Assembly (NCBI RefSeq): GCF_017094525.1
Contig: NZ_CP064788.1
Location: forward strand, 1,721,030-1,785,029
Direction: 5' to 3'
Length of the DNA: 64,000 nt
From: Halapricum desulfuricans
GTDB taxonomy: Archaea; Halobacteriota; Halobacteria; Halobacteriales; Haloarculaceae
Part shown: in pieces, positions 33,578 to 42,696 of the stretch
How positions within the stretch are numbered: position 1 is the first letter of the stretch
How the letters are laid out: every line of letters starts with the position of its first letter
Position numbers and translations under genes: made by a program
The notes under the pieces: generated by a model
The model's input: the letters and a program-made list of their open reading frames with translations, nothing else
Told to the model about the DNA's origin: nothing
Databases searched by the model: none

Positions 33578-33634
33578 CGCGCAGGCACGTTTTCACCGCC
33601 AGTCCGGCGACCAGCCACGACACCTCTCTTACCC

Positions 33635-36301
33635 ATGAGTGATCTTCCAGACACCTACGACCCGGACGACCGCGAGCAGCACTGGCGCCAGCAGTGGCAG
33701 GAGATGGACCTCTACAGCTACGACGCCGGGGCGGCCGATCCCGACACGGACTACGTGATCGACACGCCGCCGCCCTATCCGACGGGGAACCTCCACATCG
33801 GCAACGCGCTGGGGTGGTGTTACATGGACTTCGCCGCTCGCTATCACCGCCTGCAGGGCGAGGACGTACTCTTCCCGCAGGGCTGGGACTGTCACGGGCT
33901 CCCGACGGAAGTGAAAGTCGAAGAGAACGAGGGGATCCACCGGACGGACGTCCCGCGAGAGGAGTTCCGCCAGATGTGCATCGATCACACCGAGGAACAG
34001 ATCGACGCAATGAAAGACACGATGCACACGCTGGGGTTTTCCCAGGACTGGGACCAGGAGTTCCGAACGATGGACCCCGAGTACTGGGGGACCACCCAGG
34101 AGTCGTTCGTCGAGATGGCCGACGACGACCTCGTGTATCGGGACGAGCACCCGGTCAACTGGTGTCCGCGCTGCGAGACGGCCATCGCCGACGCAGAGGT
34201 CGAGACCGAGGAGGGCGTCGAGGGGACGCTCCACTACATCACCTTCCCGAGCGCCGACGGCGGCGACGACGTCGAGATCGCGACGACCCGTCCCGAACTG
34301 CTCTCCTCGTGTGTTGCGATGGCAGTCCACCCCGACGACGACCGCTACGCCGATCGGGTCGGCGACACCTTCGAGGTGCCGCTGTTCGGTCAGGAAGTCG
34401 AGATCATCGCCGACGAGGAGGCCGACCCCGAGTTCGGGACCGGCGCGGTGATGATCTGTACCTTCGGGGACAAACAGGACGTGACCTGGTGGGCCGAACA
34501 CGACCTGGATCTGCGGATGTCCTTCACCGAAGACGGCCACCTCAACGAGAAGGCCGGCGAGTACGAGGGGCTGACTATCGAGGAGGCTAAGGAGGTCATC
34601 GCAGAGGACCTCGACGAGGAAGGGTATCTCGAGGATACCGAACCAACGACGCAGAACGTCGGCCAGTGCTGGCGCTGTGACACGCCGATCGAGATCCTCA
34701 GCAAGGAGCAGTGGTTCGTCGAGGTCGATCAGGACGCGATCCTCGAGCGCGGTCGGGAGGTCGAGTGGATCCCCGAGCACATGTACGACCGCCTGGAGGA
34801 GTGGACGGAGGGCATGGAGTGGGACTGGGTCATCTCCCGCCAGCGCGTGTTCGCCACGCCCATCCCGGCGTGGTTCTGCGCGAACGACGAGTGCGATCAC
34901 ATCCACGTCGCCGATCCCGAGGAACTACCGGCCAAACCCACCGAGGAAGAGCCCGCAATCGAGGAGTGTCCCGAGTGTGGCGCCACCGAGTGGGTCGGCG
35001 AGACCGACGTGATGGACACGTGGATGGATTCCTCGATCACGCCGCTTTTCGTTCGCGACTGGCCCGACGAGGACTTCCACCCGACGACGCTGCGGCCGCA
35101 GGGCCACGACATCATCCGGACGTGGGCGTTTTACACGCTGTTGCGCACCGACGCGCTGGAGGACGAGATCCCGTGGGAGGAGATCCTCATCAACGGGATG
35201 GTCTTCGGCGACGACGGCAACAAGATGTCCAAATCGCAAGGCAACTTCGTCCAGCCCGAGGAAGTCGTCGAGGACCACTCCGCCGACGCCTTCCGGCAGG
35301 CGATGGCGCTGGCGGGCAAGCGCGGCGAGGACGTCCAGTTCCAGTGGAAGGAAGTCACCTCCGCCTCGCGGTTCAACACCAAGGTCTGGAACATCACGAA
35401 GTTCGCCGCTCAGCACCTCGACGCGGACCGCGAGCCGCTGGACAACCCGGCCTATCGTGACATCGACCGGTGGATCCTCTCGCGGGCCGCCGAGACCGCC
35501 GAGGATGTCGCCGAGTACATGGACGACTATCGCTTCGACGCGGCGCTTCGGGAATTGCGGGAGTTCGTCTGGCACGACCTGGCCGACGACTACCTCGAGC
35601 TCATCAAGGGCCGACTCTACGAGGGGCGACCCGGCGAGCGCGACGCCGCCCGCCAGGGGCTGTTCGTCGCGCTGACGGCCTCGCTGAAGATGCTCGCGCC
35701 CTTCGCGCCGTTCATCGCCGAGGAAGCCTACAACGCTTTGCCCAGCACGGAGGGTAGCGTCCACGCCGCCGAGTGGCCCGAGATCGACCTCCATCCCGAG
35801 GAGGTCGAGGACACGGACGCCGTCGAGCAGGCCGGCGAGATCATCGTCGACGTCGCCTCGACGATCCGGGGCTGGAAGTCCGACGCGGGGATGGCGCTCA
35901 ACGCCGAACTCGACAAGGTCGAAGTCTACCCCGACGACGGCCCCGAGGAGCGCGCGATCGACACCTACGACCTCAGCGAGGCGGTCAACGCGCCCGTGCT
36001 GATGCGCGAGGGCGTGCCCAGCGTCGAGCTCGTGCCCGTCGAGGTCGACCCCGATCACTCCGTCATCGGACCGGAGTTCCGCGATCAGGCCGGGCAGGTC
36101 GTCTCCGCGCTGGAGTCGATGGACCCGCAGGAAGTCAAAGACCAGATCGACCGCCACGCCGAAGTCGAGGTCGACCTCGGCGGCGAAGTCGCGGTCGTTC
36201 CCGGCGAGGCCGTCGACGTGATCGAGGAACGGCGCGCGGCCTCCGGCGAGGCGGTCGTCGTGCTCGAATCCGAGACGGCGACGATCCTGATCTACGAGTG
36301 A
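33635..36301 (+). CDS. valS: Valine--tRNA ligase
   Basis: This 888-residue class I aminoacyl-tRNA synthetase has the HIGH-type motif as NLHIGN near residue 53 and the KMSKS loop near residue 530 ([13 protein letters not shown]). The CP1 editing domain contains [17 protein letters not shown], and zinc-finger-like cysteine pairs are at WCPRC, CWRC and [22 protein letters not shown] distinguishes ValRS from IleRS. The end carries a C-terminal helical arm. It charges tRNA-Val; a tRNA-Val gene is at 15521. The stop codon shares its last base with palindrome P2 copy 2. Confidence 0.93.
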   Translation: MSDLPDTYDPDDREQHWRQQWQEMDLYSYDAGAADPDTDYVIDTPPPYPTGNLHIGNALGWCYMDFAARYHRLQGEDVLFPQGWDCHGLPTEVKVEENEGIHRTDVPREEFRQMCIDHTEEQIDAMKDTMHTLGFSQDWDQEFRTMDPEYWGTTQESFVEMADDDLVYRDEHPVNWCPRCETAIADAEVETEEGVEGTLHYITFPSADGGDDVEIATTRPELLSSCVAMAVHPDDDRYADRVGDTFEVPLFGQEVEIIADEEADPEFGTGAVMICTFGDKQDVTWWAEHDLDLRMSFTEDGHLNEKAGEYEGLTIEEAKEVIAEDLDEEGYLEDTEPTTQNVGQCWRCDTPIEILSKEQWFVEVDQDAILERGREVEWIPEHMYDRLEEWTEGMEWDWVISRQRVFATPIPAWFCANDECDHIHVADPEELPAKPTEEEPAIEECPECGATEWVGETDVMDTWMDSSITPLFVRDWPDEDFHPTTLRPQGHDIIRTWAFYTLLRTDALEDEIPWEEILINGMVFGDDGNKMSKSQGNFVQPEEVVEDHSADAFRQAMALAGKRGEDVQFQWKEVTSASRFNTKVWNITKFAAQHLDADREPLDNPAYRDIDRWILSRAAETAEDVAEYMDDYRFDAALRELREFVWHDLADDYLELIKGRLYEGRPGERDAARQGLFVALTASLKMLAPFAPFIAEEAYNALPSTEGSVHAAEWPEIDLHPEEVEDTDAVEQAGEIIVDVASTIRGWKSDAGMALNAELDKVEVYPDDGPEERAIDTYDLSEAVNAPVLMREGVPSVELVPVEVDPDHSVIGPEFRDQAGQVVSALESMDPQEVKDQIDRHAEVEVDLGGEVAVVPGEAVDVIEERRAASGEAVVVLESETATILIYE

Positions 36302-36379
36302 TACTGCCGGCTGTAAGTTCGTAAAGATATTCGCCACCCGGGGTGGCGAATTCCTTCAGTGTGTTACAGCCGGCAGTAT
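36301..36379. repeat. Nested palindromic element P2, copy 2
   Basis: This 79-base element has outer arms ATACTGCCGGCTGTAA and TTACAGCCGGCAGTAT and the same inner palindrome as copy 1, in the opposite orientation. It differs from copy 1 in about four bases. Two of these are matching changes on both arms (T-A to C-G), so the stem is kept intact. It starts at the A of the valS TGA and may act as its terminator. Confidence 0.93.
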
Positions 36380-36480
36380 GAGAACAGGCCGATTGCCTCG
36401 ATCGACAGACAGGTCGAGTACTCCGGGGACCGACCCCCCGGATGAAGTCGGGCGGCGATGGACGCGACTACTGGAGAAGG

Positions 36481-36630
36481 CTATTGCGGCGGTTCGAGGG
36501 CCGTGTCCGTCGCGATCCAGGCGTCGGGATTGCCGTCCTCGGTGAAAACGGTCTTGTCCTCGGTCGGGGAGTGTGCCGACACCGACGGCCAGTTCTCGAT
36601 CGCGTCGTCGGGCGTGCGGGTATCTGCCAT
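36481..36630 (-). CDS. Small haloarchaeal protein (DUF7331-like), 49 residues
   Basis: The minus strand encodes MADTRTPDDAIENWPSVSAH followed by SPTEDKTVFTEDGNPDAWIA and a short tail TDTALEPPQ. The block VFTEDGNPDAWIATD resembles a family of roughly 50-residue haloarchaeal proteins of unknown function. A TATA-like CTTTTATC lies about 30 bases before the ATG. A DtxR-like box (36640-36653) sits between that TATA and the start, so repression by a metal-responsive regulator is likely. Confidence 0.65.
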   Translation of the reverse strand: MADTRTPDDAIENWPSVSAHSPTEDKTVFTEDGNPDAWIATDTALEPPQ

Positions 36631-36639
36631 CGCCGTGGA

Positions 36640-36653
36640 TTAGGTTCGCCTAA
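36640..36653. promoter_or_regulatory. DtxR-like box TTAGGTTCGCCTAA (small protein promoter)
   Basis: A 14-base inverted repeat differs by one base from the form TTAGGC-NN-GCCTAA seen at 37497 and 38716. It lies between the TATA-like element and the start codon of the 49-residue gene, a position where a bound repressor would block transcription. Confidence 0.6.
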
Positions 36654-36733
36654 AGATAAAAGCGTTCGGATGTTCTTCACGCCGCGGGGACGGTCCGCCT
36701 CGGATTTAGGGTGGTGGGGCACGAACGGACGAT

Positions 36734-37261
36734 ATGGTCGACGACGACCCTCCTGACGTCGAGCGACAACTCGCGGAACTGACCCGGACGGTCGCACGGT
36801 TGCGCGACCAGCTCGAACGCGAGCGACGCCCGCTCGTGGCCCCGCGGCCGCCGCGGGCCGACGAACTCAGACAGTTCACCAGCGAAGTCGCGATCCCGGG
36901 CGCGATACTGCTTCTCGAGACGAACGTCCGTGCGCTGCGGCTCTTCCAGCGAACGATCCGGCTGGCCGACGGGGTCGACACACAGGACGGCGGCGACTCG
37001 GTCTCACAGCGGGCCGAGCGCGCCGGCTCGAAGGCCCTGTCGCGTCTCGAGAGCGCGCTCGAAGACGTGCAGTCGGCGCTCGACAGCCAGCCGCCGGACA
37101 GCGAGGCACGCGACCTGCTCGAAGACGCCCGGCGGCTCCAGTCCGAACTGGAAGACCGGCTCGACGAGACGGACGAACCGATTGAGACCGGGCCGTCGGT
37201 CGACGTCGAGTCCGAACTCGAGTCGATCAAGGATCAGGTCGAGAACGACGACGACCGATAG
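36734..37261 (+). CDS. Coiled-coil hypothetical protein
   Basis: This 175-residue soluble, strongly acidic protein opens with a coiled-coil helix (DVERQLAELTRTVARLRDQL). A helical segment around FTSEVAIPGAILLLETNVRA follows, then long charged helices to the end. It has no catalytic motif, signal peptide or clear membrane segment. The family is not recognised beyond being a haloarchaeal type. It is followed six bases later by a two-helix membrane protein gene, so the two probably form an operon. Confidence 0.65.
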   Translation: MVDDDPPDVERQLAELTRTVARLRDQLERERRPLVAPRPPRADELRQFTSEVAIPGAILLLETNVRALRLFQRTIRLADGVDTQDGGDSVSQRAERAGSKALSRLESALEDVQSALDSQPPDSEARDLLEDARRLQSELEDRLDETDEPIETGPSVDVESELESIKDQVENDDDR

Positions 37262-37267
37262 CCGAGC

Positions 37268-37447
37268 ATGCGCGAGGGCGTTCGAAGCGCACTCGTCGGA
37301 CTGCTCGGCGGGAGCGGTGGCGTCGCCTTCGTCGCGCTCGCGATTCTGGCCGCCGACCCGGCCGCTGACGAGGCACTTGGACTGCTGGTTGTCGCGTTCC
37401 TCTCGCTCAACGGCGCGTTTTTCGTGTTTGCCGTGACCCGCTACTGA
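37268..37447 (+). CDS. Small two-helix membrane protein, 59 residues
   Basis: This short gene encodes MREGVRSALVGLLGGSGGVA, then VALAILAADPAADEALGLLV and an end FLSLNGAFFVFAVTRY. It contains two hydrophobic segments joined by an acidic loop. It starts six bases after the coiled-coil gene in the same direction. The function is unknown; it could anchor the coiled-coil partner at the membrane. Confidence 0.6.
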   Translation: MREGVRSALVGLLGGSGGVAFVALAILAADPAADEALGLLVVAFLSLNGAFFVFAVTRY

Positions 37448-37495
37448 TCGTCGTTCCGCTTCTCGTCGTCCGGGGCGACCGACAACGATACACTC

Positions 37496-37511
37496 TTTAG
37501 GCTGGCCTAAA
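37496..37511. promoter_or_regulatory. DtxR-like box TTTAGGCTGGCCTAAA (GT75-like gene promoter)
   Basis: This perfect palindromic box has seven-base arms and a two-base centre (TTTAGGC-TG-GCCTAAA). It ends 16 bases before the ATG at 37528, next to a weak TATA-like GATACAC. The form matches DtxR/IdeR-family operators (TTAGG...CCTAA), the usual iron or manganese regulators. Confidence 0.7.
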
Positions 37512-37527
37512 CAATGGGGAGTGACCG

Positions 37528-38691
37528 ATGACAGACGACATCTGCGTGATCGTGCCGACGATCCGGGAGTACGAGTGCGTCCGCGAGTACGTGGCAAACG
37601 CCCGCCGTCACGAGTTCGACACGGATCGACTGCACTTCGTGCTGGTCACGGAGGACTTCTGTGACACCGACGCGATGGACGAGATGCTGGATGAACTGGA
37701 CGTCACAGGGGAGGTCTTCGACGGGAGCGCCCGCGAACGGTGGTTCGCCGAGCAGGGGATCGAGGAGCACGACTACCTGATTCCCGAGGCGAGTCACGCC
37801 CAGACGAGTTTCGGTCTGCTGTACCTCTGGGCGGGCGAGTTCGAGTACGGCGTGTTCATCGACGACGACACCCTGCCCCACGAGGACAGCGATTTCTTCG
37901 GGACGCACATGGACAACCTCCAGTACCGGGGCGCGATCGAGGCCGTCGAGTCAGACGAGCGGTGGGTGAACGTCCTCTATCAGACCGACACGGACCTGTA
38001 CCCGCGCGGGTATCCCTACAGCGCGATGGACGAGACCGTCCGAACGGAGACGACGACAGTCTCGGAGGTCGTCGCCTCCCAGGGACTGTGGACGAACGTT
38101 CCCGACCTGGATGCGGTCCGGATCCTGATGGACGGCGATCTGGACGGCCAGGCCCAGACTCGCCTCGACGCGGACGACTACGGCGAGGACTTCGTGGCCG
38201 CGCCGGGTCAGTACCTGACGGTCTGCTCGATGAATCTGGCGTTCAGACGCGAGGTCGTCCCGGCGTTCTACCAGCTCCCGATGGACGACAACCCCTGGGA
38301 CATCGGCCGGTTCGACGACATCTGGAGCGGCGTCTTTTTGAAGCGCGCGGCGGACCTGCTGGGCAAGCAGATCTACAACGGCGCACCGCTGTGTGAGCAC
38401 AACAAGGCCCCGCGCTCGACGTTCGGGGACCTGGCCAACGAGGTCGCCGGCCTCGAACTGAACGAACACGTCTGGGAACTGACCGACCGCGTTGCCGAGG
38501 CCGAGAGCTTCGCCGACGCCTTCGAGCGCATGGCCGAGGAACTGGTGACTGCCGAGACAACCGACTACGAGAACGGCGAGTTCCTCCGGCACGTCGGCGA
38601 GTACATGCACGACTGGCTCGACTGTCTCGCGACGATCGAATCCGACGGTCTGGAGGCCACGCGATCGGCCCGGTCGCTCGCGGACGACTGA
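37528..38691 (+). CDS. GT75 / reversibly glycosylated polypeptide (UDP-arabinopyranose mutase)-like protein
   Basis: This 387-residue protein has the layout of plant RGP/UAM proteins, which interconvert UDP-arabinopyranose and UDP-arabinofuranose while carrying a sugar on an Arg. The DDD motif is present at D112-D114 (VFIDDDTLP). The reactive Arg is R160 in YPRGYPYS. Both are within two positions of the plant numbering (DDD about 110-112, Arg158). FDDIWSGVFLKR and CEHNKAPRSTFGDL are further matches. A DtxR-like box controls it and the Fe3+ transporter operon follows. The actual sugar nucleotide in this archaeon is unknown. Confidence 0.75.
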   Translation: MTDDICVIVPTIREYECVREYVANARRHEFDTDRLHFVLVTEDFCDTDAMDEMLDELDVTGEVFDGSARERWFAEQGIEEHDYLIPEASHAQTSFGLLYLWAGEFEYGVFIDDDTLPHEDSDFFGTHMDNLQYRGAIEAVESDERWVNVLYQTDTDLYPRGYPYSAMDETVRTETTTVSEVVASQGLWTNVPDLDAVRILMDGDLDGQAQTRLDADDYGEDFVAAPGQYLTVCSMNLAFRREVVPAFYQLPMDDNPWDIGRFDDIWSGVFLKRAADLLGKQIYNGAPLCEHNKAPRSTFGDLANEVAGLELNEHVWELTDRVAEAESFADAFERMAEELVTAETTDYENGEFLRHVGEYMHDWLDCLATIESDGLEATRSARSLADD

Positions 38692-38714
38692 GACGAACCG
38701 CCAGACTTATGTTA

Positions 38715-38730
38715 TTTAGGCCAGCCTAAA
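38715..38730. promoter_or_regulatory. DtxR-like box TTTAGGCCAGCCTAAA (iron ABC operon promoter)
   Basis: A perfect palindrome (TTTAGGC-CA-GCCTAAA) ends three bases before the ATG at 38734, over the expected transcription start and downstream of a TATA-like CTTATGTT. This is a repressor position. Control of an Fe3+ transporter is what a DtxR/Idr-type regulator would be expected to do. Confidence 0.78.
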
Positions 38731-38733
38731 CCA

Positions 38734-39957
38734 ATGATGACAAACGACGACAGCACGTTCGGCGATCGATCGGAGCGTCCGGGGACTCGCTCGTCACGAC
38801 GGGGCTTTCTGGCGACGAGCGGCGTCGCGGCGGCAGGCGCGCTCGCCGGCTGTACCGGGCTGTTCGGTGGCGACAGCGGTGACTACGGAGCGCCGGACTA
38901 CGACGCGGCCGACGCGGCGATGGAAGCGATGGCCCTCTCGGAGTTTCAGGGATCTGGGGCCATTCTCGAGGGACGACCGGCACCGGGCGGGCGCTCGATG
39001 GAGGACCTCCCGAACCTCTCGGGCGAACTCTCGATCTATCTCGGCGGCGGCGAAGGCGGACTCTACCTCCAGCTGTTCGACGTCCTCGAGGAGGTCTATC
39101 CCGACTTCGCGTATACGTCTCAGTCCAAACCGTCGAGCGAGCTCGCCCTCCAGATCGCAGACGAGGCACAGGCCGGCCAGCTCCAGGCGGACCTGTTCAT
39201 CTCGATCGGCGCGGGGTCGCTCGGGACCGTCCTCGAGGACGGCGCGACCCGCCCGCTGACCGAAGAGACGGTCGATCCCGTGCCCGACGCGTTCGTACAG
39301 CCGGACCGCAACTGGGTCGGTATCGCCGGCCGTGCCCGGGCGGTCCCGTACAACACCGAGCAACTGGACGAGGGCGACCTCCCTGACAGCGTGATGGACT
39401 TCCCCGACGCCGACCCGCTCCAGAGCGCGACTGGCTGGGCACCGACCTACGGGGCGTTCCAAGACTTCATCACCGCGATGCGCTTGCAGGAGGGTGAAGA
39501 CGCCACTCGCCAGTGGCTCGAGGACATGCAGGCGGCCGGGATCCAGTCCTACGACAACGAGTTCCTGATCTCCGATGCGATCTCGACCGGCGAACTGGCG
39601 GCCGGGTTCGCCAACCACTACTACGCGCTGCGCGTGCTCAACGGCTCGCCGGATCGACCGCTGGACCTGTATTTCACCCGCGGCGACGCCGGGTCGCTGG
39701 TCAACGTCTCGGGTGCCGCGCTGCTCGATCGCGACGAGAACGCCGGCCTCGCGGACGTGTTCGTCCGCCACCTCCTCTCGGCTGAAGCCCAGGAGTTCTT
39801 CGCCACCCGGACCTACGCCTATCCGATGCTGCCCGGCGTCCAGCCGGTCGGTGACCTGCCGACGATCGACGAACTGGAGACGCCGGATATCGACCTGACC
39901 GAACTGGCGAACACCGGTCCGACGACGGACCTGCTGACCGAAGCGGGAGTGCTGTAG
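38734..39957 (+). CDS. Fe3+ ABC transporter substrate-binding lipoprotein (FbpA-like)
   Basis: This 407-residue Tat-exported lipoprotein has the twin-arginine signal SSRRGFLATSGVAAAGALAG and a lipobox Cys in LAGCTG. The rest is a type-II periplasmic-binding fold with the FbpA-like tyrosine pair Y296-Y297 in ANHYYALR, which coordinates ferric iron. It would sit outside the membrane and deliver iron or an iron complex to the permease encoded nine bases later. Its promoter carries a DtxR-like box. Confidence 0.87.
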   Translation: MMTNDDSTFGDRSERPGTRSSRRGFLATSGVAAAGALAGCTGLFGGDSGDYGAPDYDAADAAMEAMALSEFQGSGAILEGRPAPGGRSMEDLPNLSGELSIYLGGGEGGLYLQLFDVLEEVYPDFAYTSQSKPSSELALQIADEAQAGQLQADLFISIGAGSLGTVLEDGATRPLTEETVDPVPDAFVQPDRNWVGIAGRARAVPYNTEQLDEGDLPDSVMDFPDADPLQSATGWAPTYGAFQDFITAMRLQEGEDATRQWLEDMQAAGIQSYDNEFLISDAISTGELAAGFANHYYALRVLNGSPDRPLDLYFTRGDAGSLVNVSGAALLDRDENAGLADVFVRHLLSAEAQEFFATRTYAYPMLPGVQPVGDLPTIDELETPDIDLTELANTGPTTDLLTEAGVL

Positions 39958-39965
39958 CGGCGACG

Positions 39966-41591
39966 ATGTCAGTCAGCGACCCCGTGTCCCGCCGCATCAA
40001 GCGCCGCTCCAGAGGCGACGTCCAGACGCTCGTGCTGGCGCTGCTTGCGGGGTCGGTCGCGGTCGCAGTGCTGACGCCGCTTCTGTGGGTGCTCAACAGC
40101 GCTCGATCGGTGCCCCTCGATCGCTTCTTCGACATCCTGTTCCGCCGGACGACCCTCGACATCTTCCTCAACACGGTCGTGCTCGTGGTCGCGGTGACCG
40201 CGCTGTCGGTCCTGATCGGCGTCCCGCTCGCGGTGCTGACCGCACAGACGGATCTGCCCTTCCGACGGCTGTTTACCGTGCTCGCCGCGCTGCCGCTCGT
40301 GGTCCCCAGCTACATCGGCGCGTTCGCGTTCGTCTCGGCGTTCGGGCCGCGGGGCGAGCTCGCCGACGCGCTCGCACCGCTCGGGGTCGAGCAGATCCCT
40401 TCGATCTACGGGCTCGTCGGCTCGGTGATCGTGCTGACGCTGTTCACCTATCCGTACGTCTTTCTCACGACGCGGGCGTCGCTGCTGTCGATCGACGGCC
40501 GGACCGTCGAGGCCGCCCGGACGCTCAACCACACTCGTCTGGGGGCGTTCAGGCGGGTCACCCTCCCGCAGTTGAAGCCCGGAATCGCGGCGGGTGCGTT
40601 GCTGGTCGCGCTGTACACGCTGTCGGACTTCGGGACGCCGGCGATCATGCAGTTCGACGTGTTCACCCGGATCATCTACGTGCGCACGACCGCCCGGCAG
40701 GTCGATTTCGCGTCGATCTTCTCGATCCTGCTGGTCGTGCTGACGGTCGTCATCCTGCTCGCGGAATCGCGGATCGAGCGCGGCGGCGAGACCTCCGCGT
40801 ACGTCAACCGCGGGACGGATCGCCCCGGCGTCGTTCGGCTGGGTCGGTGGCGCTGGGTGGCGACGCTGTTCCCGCTCGCCGTCGCGTCGCTGGCGCTGGC
40901 GCTGCCGCCGGCGATCCTGTTCACGTGGCTGGGCCGTTCGACGCCCGAGCTGGCCGGTGCGGCCGTCGACTTCCGGTGGGAGTTCACCTGGAACTCGGTG
41001 ACCGCCTCCGCGCTGGCGGCGGGGGCGTCCGTGCTCGCGGCGCTGCCGCTCGCGTATCTCTCGGCCCGCGGCGACGGACGGCTCTCGTCGCTGCCCGAGC
41101 GGGCGAGTTACGTCGGCTACGCCGTTCCGGGCGTCGTCGTCGGGTTCGGCCTGCTGTCGGTGGCGCTGAACGCCACGCCGTTTCTCTACGGCTCGCTGGC
41201 GGTGCTGGTGTTCGCGTACGTCGTCCGGTTTCTCCCGCAGGCGGTCGGGACGACCCGGTCTTCGATCCTGCAGGTCGATCCGCAACTGCTCGAGGCCGCC
41301 CGGACGCTCGGCAAACCGCCGCTGGTGGCCTTCCGAAAGGTCGTTCTGCCGCTGGTGATGCCCGGCATCGTCGCCGGGGCCGCGCTGGTCTTTCTCACCA
41401 GCATGAAGGAACTGGCCGCGACGCTTCTGTTGCGGCCGTTCGGCTTCGAGACGCTAGTCACCTACATCTGGCAGGTACAGGAGGCCGCGGCGTACGGTCA
41501 GGCGGCCGTACCGGCGCTGGTGTTGATCGGCATCTCGGCGCTGTCGATGCTCGTGATACTCGGACGGGAGCGATACGATGTCAAGGAATGA
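39966..41591 (+). CDS. Fe3+ ABC transporter permease (FbpB-like)
   Basis: This 541-residue permease has about twelve membrane helices in two similar halves, as in FbpB/SfuB. Each half has a coupling-helix signature: EAARTLNHTRLGAFRRVTLP in the first and EAARTLGKPPLVAFRKVVLP in the second. It forms the membrane channel for iron delivered by the upstream lipoprotein. It overlaps the ATPase gene by 14 bases, so the operon is tightly coupled. Confidence 0.92.
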   Translation: MSVSDPVSRRIKRRSRGDVQTLVLALLAGSVAVAVLTPLLWVLNSARSVPLDRFFDILFRRTTLDIFLNTVVLVVAVTALSVLIGVPLAVLTAQTDLPFRRLFTVLAALPLVVPSYIGAFAFVSAFGPRGELADALAPLGVEQIPSIYGLVGSVIVLTLFTYPYVFLTTRASLLSIDGRTVEAARTLNHTRLGAFRRVTLPQLKPGIAAGALLVALYTLSDFGTPAIMQFDVFTRIIYVRTTARQVDFASIFSILLVVLTVVILLAESRIERGGETSAYVNRGTDRPGVVRLGRWRWVATLFPLAVASLALALPPAILFTWLGRSTPELAGAAVDFRWEFTWNSVTASALAAGASVLAALPLAYLSARGDGRLSSLPERASYVGYAVPGVVVGFGLLSVALNATPFLYGSLAVLVFAYVVRFLPQAVGTTRSSILQVDPQLLEAARTLGKPPLVAFRKVVLPLVMPGIVAGAALVFLTSMKELAATLLLRPFGFETLVTYIWQVQEAAAYGQAAVPALVLIGISALSMLVILGRERYDVKE

Positions 41592-42696
41592 TACCTTAAC
41601 GACGATCGAACAGACGATCGAAACGACGCCCGAGCGCGAGTCGTTCGGCGAGCCGGTCCTCGAGCTGGCCGACGTCACCAAGCGATTCGGCGGCGAGCGC
41701 GCCGTCGAGAACGTCTCGCTCGACATCCGCGAGGGCGAACTGGTGACGCTGCTCGGCCCCAGCGGCTGTGGCAAGACGACGACGCTGCGGATGATCGCCG
41801 GGCTCGAGACGCCGTCCGAGGGGACGGTCACGATCGGCGGCGAGCGCGTCGCCGGAGCGCGGGACGCGACGCCGCCCGAACAGCGCGACGTGGGCCTGGT
41901 CTTTCAGGAGTACGCCCTGTTCCCGCATCTGACCGTCGGCGAGAACGTCGCCTTCGGGCTCGAGGCGGACGACGGCGAGCGCGTCGCGGAGCTGCTCGAA
42001 CTCGTCGACCTCGAGGGGTACGCGGACCGCAGCCCCGAGAGCCTCTCGGGCGGGGAGCGACAGCGGGTCGCGCTCGCCCGCTCGCTCGCCCCGGAGCCGG
42101 ACGTGCTCCTGCTGGACGAGCCGTTCTCGAATCTGGACGTTCGACTGCGCGAGGAGATGCGCGAGGAGGTCCGCCGGATCCTCAAGGCCGCCGGCGTGAC
42201 GGCGGTGTCGGTCACCCACGACCAGGAGGAGGCGCTGTCGATCTCCGATCGGGTGGCGATCATGAACGACGGCCGCCTCGAACAGGTCGGCCGCCCGGAA
42301 GAGGTGTTCGGCCACCCCGAGTCGCGGTTCGTCGCGAGCTTTCTCGGACAGGCGAGTTTCCTCACCGGGACCGTCGTCGATGGCGGCGTCGACACGTCGC
42401 TTGGGCTGCTTGACGACGACCGGCTCGACGGCTCGATCGAGGAGTATCGCGGTGCCGAGATCGAGGTCCTGGTCCGTCCGGACGACCTCCGGGCGACACC
42501 CTGTCCCGGGCCCAGTACGCACGGCGAGGTCGTCCACCGCCAGTACACCGGCCCGTCGTTCGTCTACCGGGTCGAACTCGATTCCGGCGACGTGGTCCAC
42601 TGCCAGCACAACCACGCGACGGAATTCGACCACGGGACTCGCGTCTGTATCGAACTCGAGGCCGATCACTCGCTGGCCTGGTATCCCGCGGAGTGA
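41578..42696 (+). CDS. Fe3+ ABC transporter ATP-binding protein (FbpC-like)
   Basis: This 372-residue ABC ATPase has Walker A GPSGCGKTT near residue 60, signature LSGGERQRVALARSL near 155 and Walker B VLLLDEPFSNLD. The switch His is in SVTHDQEEAL. A C-terminal TOBE-like domain (residues about 260-372) is typical of iron, spermidine and sugar importers. It powers the FbpB-like permease. The stop overlaps the start of the following glycosyltransferase gene (ATGA), which extends the transporter operon. Confidence 0.93.
   Translation: MSRNDTLTTIEQTIETTPERESFGEPVLELADVTKRFGGERAVENVSLDIREGELVTLLGPSGCGKTTTLRMIAGLETPSEGTVTIGGERVAGARDATPPEQRDVGLVFQEYALFPHLTVGENVAFGLEADDGERVAELLELVDLEGYADRSPESLSGGERQRVALARSLAPEPDVLLLDEPFSNLDVRLREEMREEVRRILKAAGVTAVSVTHDQEEALSISDRVAIMNDGRLEQVGRPEEVFGHPESRFVASFLGQASFLTGTVVDGGVDTSLGLLDDDRLDGSIEEYRGAEIEVLVRPDDLRATPCPGPSTHGEVVHRQYTGPSFVYRVELDSGDVVHCQHNHATEFDHGTRVCIELEADHSLAWYPAE

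Larger units (their letters stand above)
33298..33634. other. Divergent upstream region of valS and the acidic secreted protein
   Basis: This 337-base region contains a perfect palindrome CCGATTTAATCGG (33357-33369) about 60 bases before the minus-strand gene, and the valS promoter and candidate leader listed separately. Nothing else is recognised. Confidence 0.5.

Noticed and set aside
33635-36301. Isoleucyl-tRNA synthetase as an alternative for valS
   Set aside because: The [18 protein letters not shown] block and the length of 888 residues fit archaeal ValRS better than IleRS, which is longer and has a different HIGH region.
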